A stretch of DNA of 12,072 nt from Lichtheimia corymbifera B2541 (GCA_000697475.1 JNEU01000238.1:1-12072), one strand, 5' to 3'. Counted from the first letter of the stretch, positions 1-7,971 are shown. Notes: generated by a model not told the origin, from the sequence alone. Program-made: numbers and translations.

Positions 1-1
1 C

Positions 2-292
2 GCAACCACCAAAACGGGAAAAATGTACAGTGTGTACAGCGAGGACTTGGCCATCGCGAGAGACAGAAGTAACAACGATGCCAGCAGGACGAGCAGGCAA
101 GAAGAAGTTCAAGGTGGGAAGGGCCATGGACAGCCACTTCACCACAAGGGCAACAAGAGGGCTCCAGTGCAGGTAAAAACCGTAGCAAAGGGCAAGCAGC
201 AACGCGACAGGGACACCAAAAAGCTGCACAAGGCAAGCAAAGCAGAAAGCAAGAGGAAGAGCAGGTTGAGAAAAGCAGAGAGTAAGAGCTGA
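2..292 (+). CDS. Possible basic C-terminal end of a gene cut by the left edge
   Basis: The frame is open from the left edge to a TGA at 290-292, about 96 codons, with an internal ATG at 23, so it may be the last exon of a gene starting outside the window. I recognise no domain. The protein is strongly hydrophilic. Its last 35 or so residues are rich in lysine, arginine and serine and end in a K/R/S-rich tail that looks like a nucleic-acid-binding or nucleolar-type disordered tail; that reading is an inference from composition only. The DNA is purine-rich, so a chance open frame with lysine and arginine bias is a real alternative. An AATAAA lies about 325 nt downstream at 617-622 and could serve as the poly(A) signal. 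Confidence 0.25.
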   Translation, partial: ATTKTGKMYSVYSEDLAIARDRSNNDASRTSRQEEVQGGKGHGQPLHHKGNKRAPVQVKTVAKGKQQRDRDTKKLHKASKAESKRKSRLRKAESKS

Positions 293-1290
293 GAGAGCGA
301 GGCAAATCATAGCTGAAAAGTAGCAGATAGCGGAAAGAGAGAGGAAGCAACTGGTTGCGGTGGAAACGTATAATTATTAAAGGCCAGCACGTCACCCCAT
401 TTCACCCCATTTGACTAATCGAGTGACATGACCCTTCTCCATTGAGGTTGGAATCAGTGTACAAGTATGTCTATACTATGCTTATATCACTAGCCCATAA
501 ACAGGTATAGGTGTGGTAGTGGTATTATGTGTAGTTGTATTACTATAGTCATATCGCAGCAGCAGTAGCCTTGCATACCACCACCCCTTTTGAACCCCGC
601 CTCTTGTCATTGTGATAATAAAATATGTGTTTGTGAAAGCATTCTTGATAGTGGTTGTCGTAGCAGTAACGTTAAGAGATAGGCGTTTTTAATACAACCT
701 TGATTTGCTGCCTCCTTGTCAATAACCATTCACAAGGAAACGTCTTAACCCAAGTCCACAAAAATAACGCTCGTGATGGTAGAATTTATTATGTAACACG
801 GGTTTAAACGGGCATGCTTTAGAAACTTGATTGAATGAAGTATGGCTGTTTGCCTGTATTTTCTCTACAATGTGTATTTTCCCCTTTCCCATGTATAGCA
901 TATACAAAAGCAGCTACGATGTTGATATGCCCATTATCTAAGGGAGCTGCATGCTGGTACCCAGCTTCGTATTATGGATGTTGGTAATAGGGATAAGCCC
1001 AATGAACATGTATGGAATTGGAGTCGCCTCATTGCATGTCGAGATAATGGCTGCAGCAACCACCAAGGTTTTATTTAGGCGCAGCCAACAACCAGCTGGC
1101 TTTTCCTTCCCCTTCCCCCAATCACCTCTTTCACTTTGACACACTTTGACAACGCAACCCACAGATCCTCATTTCACATGTACTCAAACAAGATCACCCC
1201 CAACACAATTCACCCGTTACGAATTGACCTTTGCTCATTACGGTACGACATGTCAGCAATGGGGGGGGTAGCGATTCAGTTGGTACGTGC
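293..1290. other. Stretch without a supported gene
   Basis: I see no recognisable gene here. Open frames of about 60-75 codons exist, for example 951-1139 on the plus strand with a hydrophobic start and others on the minus strand at 719-907 and 938-1162, but several lack an ATG and none resembles a known family. An AATAAA sits at 617-622. The part at 1098-1150 is pyrimidine-rich with a short direct repeat CACTTTGACA (1130-1139 and 1141-1150 region), which would suit a promoter-proximal tract for the unit that begins near 1303. Confidence 0.5.
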
Positions 1291-1302
1291 ACGCTTTTGC
1301 TC

Positions 1303-1308
1303 TATAAA
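1303..1308 (+). promoter_or_regulatory. TATA box candidate
   Basis: TATAAA within CTCTATAAAGCG. It lies about 65 nt before the first plausible ATG (1372) of the tentative spliced unit downstream, at a spacing that would put the transcription start near 1330-1340. Confidence 0.35.
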
Positions 1309-1371
1309 GCGTACAGTCAAACCAGTAAACTGACACCGTCTTTCAGTATCAGGCACGGTTACATGGTTTCT

Positions 1372-1825
1372 ATTGTGGGTCACAGATCTTTTGAATCAGC
1401 AGAGGTGAGTTGCGTGTATGTGAGTGCTACTTGTCTCTTTGTGCTCATCGAGCTAATACACCTTTGTCTTATCCAGCAGCACGCTTCAATGATCAAAAAC
1501 GTTGTTTACATGAGAACATCAAGGCAAGTGTATTGGATGATGATATTATTGTGCGGCATTATGGTTAACTATGAGGCTTGTTGATTTGTATGTCACTCAT
1601 GCCAAAGACCAGAGGATATGCATTCATCTTTTGCATTGGTTGAACCAACACCTCCTTTTCAGCTCTGGCAACTACGATTTTTACTCATATGCATCCTTGT
1701 TGAGAAGGCTCCTGTTTATCATAGGATCAGCACTTTTTGGATGCCCAGCATGGATCGGCCTATATGGAGAAGAGGCCCGTGCGATTACATGTATGGTCAT
1801 GGTGATGAGACATTGGATCAGCTGA
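1372..1825 (+). CDS. Tentative small spliced gene, unknown product
   Basis: This is a model built from splice signals, not from homology. The start is ATG 1372, downstream of a TATA box. Intron 1 (1405-1476, 72 nt) has a GTGAGT donor, a GCTAATAC branch-like motif and a TTATCCAG acceptor. A GC-AG intron (1524-1575, 52 nt) has AAG/GCAAGT at the donor and GGTTAAC a few bases before the AG. Intron 3 (1588-1662, 75 nt) has GTATGT and CTCCTTTTCAG. Splicing all three gives about 87 residues ending at TGA 1823-1825, with a hydrophobic run near the C-terminus that could be a membrane segment. Introns 1 and 3 are multiples of three, so retention keeps the frame. An AATAAA follows at 2041-2046. A non-coding spliced RNA or chance signals are real alternatives. 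Confidence 0.25.
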
Positions 1826-2040
1826 TGCGTTGAGCACGATGAAGGATACCCGTCAATCTCTGAACGAATCATTCCCCAACAAAAGGACGTGGACAAGACA
1901 CCAACGATCGTACTTTCCATCAGTGCTATCCAAAGACAAGCATCATACAGTAACCGTTTGCTTCAAGGCACTCCGGTCCATTCCTTGCCATACGCGTTAA
2001 TATAGATGCTATTTTTCACATCGTGCTATTGTGCACTGTG

Positions 2041-2046
2041 AATAAA
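2041..2046 (+). terminator. Poly(A) signal candidate (AATAAA)
   Basis: AATAAA about 215 nt after the stop of the tentative unit at 1372-1825. It is a fair 3' end signal for that unit, although this hexamer also arises often by chance in AT-rich DNA. Confidence 0.3.
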
Positions 2047-2049
2047 AAT

Positions 2050-3030
2050 ATGAATGTGTATCAATTACCGATGGAATAGCTGGTAGGCGGATGCATGCCT
2101 GGGTAATGGATAAGAAACATGCTGGTCCTGTCTTGGGAGTTTTAGATATATATACATAGCTACCATTTCAAATCTCGCACTGGTCTGCTAAATAAATAGA
2201 ATATGGTCATATCCAATAAATCGTTATGGTGATAGGCAATTGTATAAAAATTTGATTACTATAGTGACCAAGTGATCCATCCCAGAATTGACACGAGGTG
2301 TTATTTCAATGTCAACATGCATGTATACTTTGTTTGTATTACTAAAGGGATGGAATTGATCAATTATGCAATTGCAACAAATGTAAACCATCTATATGTA
2401 GCCCGTCGCTTTTCAAGGGATGTGTTTCTATGACAACAAATGGAATTTGCATTTACGAACGAGCACAATGTACTTGTAAATGCCACAAGGGATAACAGCT
2501 ATGCAGTATTGCTTCCAATTTTACGCAGCATATACAGCTGTACCCAAAACTGGAAGTGATTCTATAATGCATTTTGATGTCTGAGCTGTTTATATCCACC
2601 ACAAACCAAGGCATTATTATATAGAGTGCGTGGTCATAAATTATGCATTGAGCTATTTTACATTCTGTCACCCATACAAAGCTACCCGACATGCATTTGT
2701 TGTGTATTTCTTGGTACGATAAGTTTTGGTTTATAATAGCCAAACTTCAGCTACCACACGTAGCCCAACGATGATCATTGTCCTTGTTCATTCAATACAT
2801 ACCCGCATTGTATTCACCCCGACCTTGAATAGAAGGATATTGCTAAAGCTCCTTGTTTTAGATCCCCTAAAGACAATCCTGCGACGGATGGTATCGATAT
2901 CGATAATGAACCGTCTTTGGAAAGCTACTAAGCTGCATTGTCCTGGCATGGGTCTGGAAGATTATGAAGGGAAAAGTAGCTTTAGCATCATGGTGGTAAT
3001 TATGGGTGGTTCTTGGTACATTATCACCCA
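2050..3030. other. Stretch without a supported gene
   Basis: Low-complexity, AT-leaning sequence. The longer open frames (2453-2743 minus, 2726-3037 plus) do not begin with ATG at their listed ends and show no recognisable motif. A short plus-strand frame near 2833-2936 reads like ordinary hydrophilic protein but is closed on both sides. Nothing here is firm enough to call. Confidence 0.5.
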
Positions 3031-3037
3031 ATGTTGA

Positions 3038-3238
3038 TTACGACGCGGGTTCCATGATCATGTCGATCGAGGATGTGTCATCCATACCCAAACGGGGCGT
3101 AGTTGTTGTCACTATCTAGCACCATTTCTTGAATTCATCCATCGTTCCAGTGATCGATCGTAACGTTTGCTCGTGGAGTGTATACTCAGCGATGGTGGGT
3201 ACATAGATCCCCATAGCAATCCGATTTTCAGTCACCAT
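3038..3238 (-). pseudogene. Short coding relic with one internal stop, unknown family
   Basis: From ATG 3238 the minus strand encodes 40 residues with well-mixed, protein-like composition, meets TAG at 3118-3116, then continues in the same frame for 25 more acidic, protein-like residues to TAA at 3040-3038. An in-frame TAA lies a few codons upstream of the ATG. I do not recognise the family. The clean continuation of the frame past one TAG suggests a decayed gene piece. I see no GT-AG pair that removes the stop. It lies 53 bp from the hAT-type element, between that insertion and a gene-poor stretch. A chance frame cannot be excluded. Confidence 0.25.
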
Positions 3239-3282
3239 AGACGCCCAGTCTTAATCATATCCTATATCATTAAGCCATTCGG

Positions 3283-3290
3283 ATCATAAT
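3283..3290. repeat. Left target site duplication of the hAT-type element
   Basis: ATCATAAT directly abuts the left inverted end. The identical octamer abuts the right end at 4034-4041. An 8-bp duplication is the hallmark of hAT superfamily insertion. Confidence 0.85.
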
Positions 3291-3302
3291 TAGGGGTCCT
3301 CA
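3291..3302 (+). repeat. Left terminal inverted repeat
   Basis: TAGGGGTCCTCA, perfectly complementary to 4022-4033. Similarity beyond the 12 bp is weaker: both ends continue with AT-rich sequence carrying CGATT or AATCG words. Confidence 0.85.
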
Positions 3303-3355
3303 CGATTATTTCGATTCGAGTTTTCGGCATAATCGTACAATTATTCAGTATGTGG

Positions 3356-3404
3356 GAATCGAATCGAATCGAATCGAAAAATCGAAAAATCGAAAAATCG
3401 AATC
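3356..3404 (+). repeat. Left subterminal array: GAATC and GAAAAATC units
   Basis: Four GAATC pentamers, then three GAAAAATC octamers, then one more GAATC, uninterrupted. The two unit lengths differ by three inserted A residues. The array starts 65 bp inside the left end of the element and is likely a transposase-binding subterminal repeat (inference from hAT biology). Confidence 0.8.
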
Positions 3405-3965
3405 GTACAAATCGTCGGTTGGTAGGTGGTCTGCTGGGCTACCCAAATGCTGCTTGTAGTGCTAGGTGTGTAGCATTGCAGGTCCTATATCAATCGTTCA
3501 TATATAAAGTTAACAAGCTACTATATAGGATGCATGAAGATCGTCTTACATACAGTGAAGAGATATTCGTTGATCAAAGACTAACGATGTCGGTCGTCGA
3601 GATATCTTGCGTTTATATACATACACCTAAATTACGCTAAAGCTATATCGTATCTAAGACATCGTCTTCTATAATATCAGTGAAACTAGCGTATCTTGTA
3701 GCTGTCAATGCTACAAGGTGGCTGCTGGTCAAATGTCACTAGTAAACGATAGTGTATATCTCCCGTGTAGATAGCTATGTATCTCCGCATTCCCATTCGC
3801 AGTATCCATTAAGTAGCCATAGCATAGCGAAGCAGCATTAGTATTACTTATTGTTTATTACATATCATATATATAACTATTAGTATTATTGTAAACTTAA
3901 ATCCTTACTCGATTCTTCGATTCTTGCAAATAATCGATGCTCGATTATATCGATTTTCAACATGC

Positions 3966-3990
3966 AATCGAATCGAATCGAATCGAATCG
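3966..3990 (+). repeat. Right subterminal array: five AATCG units
   Basis: Five perfect AATCG pentamers about 43 bp inside the right end of the element, followed by several CGATT words in the opposite sense up to the terminus. The pentamer array has the same orientation as the left array, not the inverted one. Confidence 0.8.
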
Positions 3991-4021
3991 AATTGCGATT
4001 TTGTCGATTTTGCGATTATTA

Positions 4022-4033
4022 TGAGGACCCCTA
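4022..4033 (-). repeat. Right terminal inverted repeat
   Basis: TGAGGACCCCTA, the exact reverse complement of the left end, directly followed by the second copy of the target duplication. Confidence 0.85.
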
Positions 4034-4041
4034 ATCATAAT
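4034..4041. repeat. Right target site duplication of the hAT-type element
   Basis: ATCATAAT, identical to 3283-3290. No mismatch between the two copies. Confidence 0.85.
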
Positions 4042-4052
4042 TTCATGATGCT

Positions 4053-4058
4053 TTTATT
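4053..4058 (-). terminator. Poly(A) signal of the F-box gene
   Basis: On the minus strand this reads AATAAA, about 110 nt past the TAG stop of the F-box gene at 4168. The target duplication of the hAT-type element begins only 12 bp further on, so the transposon landed at or just after the expected cleavage site. Confidence 0.45.
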
Positions 4059-4167
4059 AGGTGAAATAAGCCAATGATTCTGAATAGTGGTAGCTACATG
4101 CACAAACGTAAACGAGCGTACAACTTTTCATGTAATCGATATTGGGACTTTGGTTTAAAGCCATCAG

Positions 4168-6279
4168 CTACTTTATTTCCAGATAGGGTATTGCTTTCTT
4201 CAAAAAGCTAACTATATAATCATCAACAGAAGGAGCAACTCGAAGAGTCTTTAGCATGGTGCATGTAGTCAGGCCTAACAAAGCTGCATCATTCATTTCC
4301 TGGAAAGCATAAAGCGCCAGATGTTTGAGCTGGTGGCCATTAGACAAAGCACAGATAAAAGATCCGCTGATTGTTGGTGCCTTGATTGTGAGATTGGATA
4401 ACGCTGGACACTGTTTGAAAAGGTCTTGGATAAAAGGGGTATGTCCACTGAGGACTGCGTCTCCAACATGGATTGACAATTTGGTAAGCGAATGCAAACG
4501 TGCAATGGAATCAAGCAATGGCATATGAATCTGGGGAGATATAAATTGGAGTTCCTTCAAAGTGTCGCGTCGTCTTAGTGAACGGTGGTCAATATGTGTA
4601 TCCAATATTTGCTTGAACGCATCAACACTTGTTGGCGTCAACCCTCCCTCGAGATCCTCGTACGCGTCAAAACGTCCCATTCGAATAATGAAGCTGTGTA
4701 AATGTGGCAGCCGACCTAAAGAGGGATGTAGCACTGCAGGATCCAAGGCAACTCCACTCAAGCGTAAGGTCTGAAGATTGGGGCTCCCTTGAATCACATT
4801 GAGAAAAAATGCACATGCATCCATAACCAATCTCTCGTTGAACACCTCTCTTTGCCATCGACCTGGTTTATTGATACCAAAACGAACGTGTACTAGCCGG
4901 CGAAGGTGCATCTGATTATTCACCATTTCCTTGAGTTGACTAGGAGCCATATCGGTCTGCAAGGTGATTGAAAGATGCTCAAGTGTATCCTGGTGTCGCA
5001 TCACAATCGATATAATGTCGTCGATATTATGTGCAGCATCAGTCGCGTTGATACACAATAGACGTAATCCTTTTGATATGGTTACTGTGCCGGACATTTC
5101 TGGTAAGGGACGATCCATGGGAAGGGGATTGTATGCGAGATATTGGATATACGGGCAAATGGTGTCAATATATGTCAACAAAGTGGAGTCGCCCATTAAT
5201 CGAACCGAAAAATGCTCCAAGGATGGGAAAGCAAGCAATAACCTTTTGTAATCCATGGAGGCAGAGGATCCACGAGGAGGGCTTAAGTCGAATCGCCGTA
5301 AGGTCGGGTATGTCGAAAGATGACCATTGTTGTAAAAGACAAAGGTGGCTTTTAGTGAAACAAGGTTGCTGCAAACGCGAAGTAATCGCTCCAAAAACAC
5401 CAATGGACCATGATCATCATCAGATGGAAATGAAAGACCAAGTTCTAAGTGTCGCAATGTCTTGTCCAGGCCCTTCAAGGTTGCATATCCTTTTTCTTGC
5501 TCCCCAAAGAACGATCCACCTAAAAAGGCACACGTTAAAAAAGAGCTTCTCTGTATTACAATTGTGCTTACCTTGTAACTGTAACGTTTCCAGGCTATCA
5601 AAATGTCCTCGATCCAAAAGAAAGTAGAATGGCTCTTTGTTGCCTTTTATCCGTAACGATTCGACACGGTGTGAAAGCTGTATAAGTTGATCGTGTCCTT
5701 TCGACAATACATCATCAGAAATAATCGCCACGCTGGGTATGCTACCATTTTTGTGTGCGTCGATACCATAAGCAAGATGACCATAGTGCAAAAGACGATC
5801 ACGCCATGCCGTTGATACATCCAAACATGCATGATAATCCTGGTCTCTTCCAATCAACATGGGAGCAATATGTAATACAACATCCATTGGGAGCTTGTTG
5901 ATCATGTCAATCTTCTTTCCAGTTGCCGAGTCGATTCCTTGACAGCATTATCGATCTCATAACGTAAGACGTCAGTTGCTGGTGTGTTCTTGTATATCTC
6001 CAATGCCCTTGAATGATAGCCGTACTGTGCATAGATCCTTCCTTGACGATAATATCCACGAGGTGATAATGGTGCGAGTTGCTGCATACGGCGTGCATCG
6101 TCTATAGCGTTCTGAAACTTTGCACATGCGCACCAGGATCGTGCTCGAATGTCCAACATGGACAACTGAAAGTCCACAATGTCTAATGCCAGGGTCGATT
6201 GTCGAATGACATGCTCGTGATGACCTTGTTGCCAGGCAATGTGAAGCCCGTTTACAAGCTGGTGGAAATAGGGGGCCAT
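4168..6279 (-). CDS. TPR, F-box and leucine-rich repeat protein, with a frame break
   Basis: Probable substrate adaptor of an SCF-type (Skp1-cullin-F-box) ubiquitin ligase. From ATG 6279, residues 1-115 or so form about three TPR-like helical pairs (a clear one spans residues 45-105, with the RARSWCACAKFQNAIDDA stretch). An F-box follows, marked by INKLPMDVVLHIAPML and the later CLDVSTAWRDRLL, both typical of the fold. The last 450 residues form irregular leucine-rich repeats with recurrent LxxLxL segments. The stop is TAG 4170-4168. A 52-nt intron at 5520-5571 joins the F-box exon to the LRR exon in frame. The TPR frame ends at TGA 5904-5902 while the F-box frame is open only from 5947, so the two parts differ by one frame within 5905-5947. 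Skipping the break gives about 685 residues. Repaired by neither a good intron nor a slippery site, it may be a mutation or a sequence error. TPR plus F-box plus LRR genes of this linker type are, from memory, abundant in Lichtheimia. Confidence 0.85.
5520..5571 (-). other. Intron of the F-box gene
   Basis: 52 nt on the minus strand with a GTAAGC donor, a TTTTTTAACG branch-like motif and a GCCTTTTTAG acceptor preceded by a pyrimidine tract. Splicing restores one continuous frame (LQG joined to GSFFGEQ) and removes the stop that would close the F-box frame at 5420. Confidence 0.85.
5905..5947 (-). other. Frame break between TPR and F-box parts
   Basis: The upstream frame reaches TGA at 5904-5902. 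The downstream frame is blocked above 5948 by a TAA (5950-5948). Both frames are protein-like within this 43-nt overlap, and the F-box frame reads GKKID before MINKLP, matching the K-R/K-I/V-D linker I associate with this family. The TPR stop and an ATG of the F-box frame overlap as ATGA. A 56-nt GT-AG intron (donor GTCTTA) would restore the frame on paper, but its donor is poor. Confidence 0.7.
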
Positions 6280-6453
6280 TGACGGAGAAAGGAGTGTGAG
6301 AGATTTATCGGTAGGAAGGCGGATCTTGCGTGTGAGTTACAATGGTTACACAGCCTAACCTGCCCCTAAAAAGCCATACATGCCTATTACACCATGGCAG
6401 CCAATAATCACCCTCGACAACTCCCAAGCTTATATTGTGGCATGGTGCTTATT

Positions 6454-6650
6454 TCAAGGAGATACTTCAATTCTCAATATACAACCCATTCTCACGATAG
6501 AAATTCGATCATCCTCTCGTAGCGTTACCAGTAGATTATTCTCATGAAATACAATAAACATCGCCAAGGACGTAAACATGCTCTCTTCAATACATGGATA
6601 CAATATAGGGGGAACGTGTAAAACTAACTGCGTAGTACGTGGATTATCCT

Positions 6651-6669
<19 letters not shown>
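6454..6669 (-). CDS. Small unrecognised ORF starting in a trinucleotide repeat
   Basis: 71 codons on the minus strand. The six ATG codons of the (CAT)6 repeat give a run of methionines, so translation could start at any of them, followed by MEDNPRTTQ and a mixed, fairly hydrophobic sequence to TGA 6456-6454. An AATAAG-like motif follows the stop. I recognise no family. The ORF lies about 175 bp upstream of the F-box gene start in the same orientation. Composition looks protein-like, but the length is well within chance. Confidence 0.25.
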
Positions 6670-6682
<13 letters not shown>

Positions 6683-6687
6683 AGCAG
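6652..6687 (+). repeat. Compound trinucleotide microsatellite (CAT)6(CAG)6
   Basis: Six perfect CAT units followed without interruption by six perfect CAG units. On the minus strand this reads (CTG)6(ATG)6, or (GCT)6(GAT)6 in another frame, which would encode alanine and aspartate runs before a TAA. Confidence 0.95.
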
Positions 6688-6689
6688 CA

Positions 6690-7125
6690 CTATCTGCCTT
6701 ACTCCAATATTGTGTTGTATGAGAGAATGGATGACAAAGATATACCTATTTGTTCTTGTTTATCCATCCCATAATAATGGCTTCTACAACATGCTTGATA
6801 TAACAAATGTTGAAAAGGAATCGATGAAAGGAAGCAATGGTTGAAGAGCAATTATTGGTAGGTGGTTGTTTCAATGGTGGTTACTTCACAGCTTCATTGG
6901 ATTTTACACTCATTCTCACTTATCACGCATGGGTATACATTCATCCTTTTATCAATCAATGTCTGAAATATTATAGAGGCAATAGTGTTCGTCACCCCAT
7001 CAGCTTGTCTAATTTACATAAACAACTATTTACGTTCATCTAAGAAGCAATCAGGTGGGAATCTATGCGTTCCAAATATGAGCCTTCTCTGATTAATCAT
7101 AACTGAAATGTCAATCCACACCTAC
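6690..7125. other. Stretch without a supported gene
   Basis: Two plus-strand frames (6578-6844 and 6837-7043) are open, but they are made of mixed low-information sequence with no motif. I see no clear promoter, splice or RNA-gene signal here. Confidence 0.45.
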
Positions 7126-7129
7126 CACA

Positions 7130-7404
7130 TCAGCGATAAGGAGTACCATCCATGTTGCTTGATTCCAACCTCGATATACTATAGGCAGCAAAAAGAATGC
7201 ATGATCGAGTAACATCGTGTAAGAGTAGAGCGAGTGCCGATGTAGTAAAAGATAATGTGAGCTTGCTGTATTTCCTTGGCGACCTTGTGCTGAAACGACT
7301 CCAACCAATGCTTCGCACACCTACTGTGTGAGTCGCCTAAAGAAAAGGAATTGAACATGTGAGGAGAAATAGAATGCAAATCAACTAACCACGCTTTGCA
7401 ACAT
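7130..7404 (-). CDS. Tentative two-exon gene with a mitochondrial-type N-terminus
   Basis: Model on the minus strand: ATG 7404, exon 1 to 7390, a 53-nt intron at 7337-7389 (GTTAGT donor, TTCCTTTTCTTTAG acceptor with a strong pyrimidine tract), then exon 2 to TGA 7132-7130. The product is 73 residues. The first 45 residues have several arginines, serines and hydrophobic residues and no acidic residue, and contain RFST, which fits an R-2-type mitochondrial cleavage site; a hydrophobic stretch (LSFTTSALALLLHDV region) follows. A TATA box lies 44 nt upstream of the ATG. I do not recognise the protein. An earlier ATG at 7409 in another frame would be bypassed. All three minus frames are open here, so the choice rests on the intron and the presequence-like composition. 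Confidence 0.35.
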
Positions 7405-7447
7405 GGCATCGCTTCTTGTCTCAAAGTATTCCGCGGACCAGTGCCTG

Positions 7448-7457
7448 CTTTTATATA
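7448..7457 (-). promoter_or_regulatory. TATA box candidate
   Basis: TATATAAAAG on the minus strand, about 44 nt before ATG 7404 of the tentative two-exon gene. The core is nearly symmetrical and also reads TATATAAGG on the plus strand, so direction is not certain. Confidence 0.4.
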
Positions 7458-7460
7458 AGG

Positions 7461-7970
7461 ATGTGTCTATGCATGGATGTATGAAAATTGCTTAGGAACT
7501 GGTTTCTTTGTGATACCATGTTGGATACCTTCGGACTAGTCACAATGCTCGAAATCCACCAGGACCCTGAGTAACATACAATGGCAAAAGATAACGTATA
7601 TCGTTTTATTGTGGGTATGGTTGTCATCAAACATAATGGTTGTTTCGGGGAGTTGTTTGTAGAACATAAGGATGAAGCAAGTACAAGTGAACAAGGCCAG
7701 GTGTGGATGATGCAGTACCCAACGTTAAAATGCTGATACCCAAACAGGTGTGGAATCACCAGCGAGGGGTCTTGAGAAGGAAGTAAAGCTTTAGGTAGAG
7801 CTGTCAGATGTATGAAGGAGTCGTTGTGTACACACCACAAAAAAGGTAGTTGTTGGCTTTTTGAGGTGGATCCCACAATAATCTTGTCAATGCCTAACGT
7901 GTCACCATGTGAACAAATCTATCACCAATGAGTTCCCTCTTCACAATGCCAACTATAAATGAATACATAC
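7461..7970. other. Region with competing unproven open frames
   Basis: The minus strand has a 141-codon frame (7451-7876), but it opens with GTG and extends upstream without an ATG to about 7923. The plus strand carries a 51-codon ATG frame (7581-7736) and a further one from 7812, both protein-like and both in the same frame but separated by stops. Neither strand gives a recognised family, and I cannot choose. AATAAA on the minus strand falls at about 7606-7611 within the stretch. Confidence 0.4.
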
Positions 7971-7971
7971 C

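Larger units (their letters stand above)
3291..4033. mobile_element. Non-autonomous hAT-type transposon (743 bp, MITE-like)
   Basis: Both ends carry a perfect 12-bp inverted repeat (TAGGGGTCCTCA at 3291-3302, its complement at 4022-4033), and the element is flanked by the 8-bp duplication ATCATAAT. The TAGGG start and the 8-bp target duplication both fit the hAT superfamily (end consensus YARNG). The interior is 743 bp with no transposase domain; the only long frame (3350-3640 plus, 96 codons) is partly made of the subterminal repeat and is not recognisable. The element therefore would depend on a transposase made elsewhere. Both subterminal regions are crowded with AATCG/CGATT words, which in hAT elements typically serve as transposase binding sites. 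The intact ends and exact duplication suggest a fairly recent insertion. Confidence 0.85.

Noticed and set aside
1261..1335. tRNA-like segment (AGCGATTCAGTTGGTACGTG)
   Set aside because: It resembles a D-arm only superficially; there is no matching acceptor stem or T-arm with TTCRA, and a TATA box lies inside it.
2453..2743. 96-codon minus-strand frame
   Set aside because: The listed start is TTG, the first ATG comes about 17 codons in, and there is no recognisable motif or promoter.
3350..3640. 96-codon plus-strand frame inside the hAT-type element as a transposase fragment
   Set aside because: Its first third is a translation of the subterminal GAATC/GAAAAATC array and the rest shows no DDE or hAT dimerisation motif.
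4293..5627. Several plus-strand and second-frame ORFs over the F-box gene (for example 5073-5627 plus)
   Set aside because: They are shadows of the LRR exon on the minus strand, which has a continuous family-like reading and a clean intron.
5892..5947. 56-nt intron as the explanation of the F-box gene frame break
   Set aside because: It restores the frame but needs a GTCTTA donor and would delete residues that fit the usual linker. It is kept only as a weak alternative.
7451..7876. 141-codon minus-strand frame as a gene
   Set aside because: It starts with GTG, which is not a normal nuclear start. It is rich in S, L, C, H and P like an antisense shadow, and no good splice link to an upstream ATG exon could be settled.
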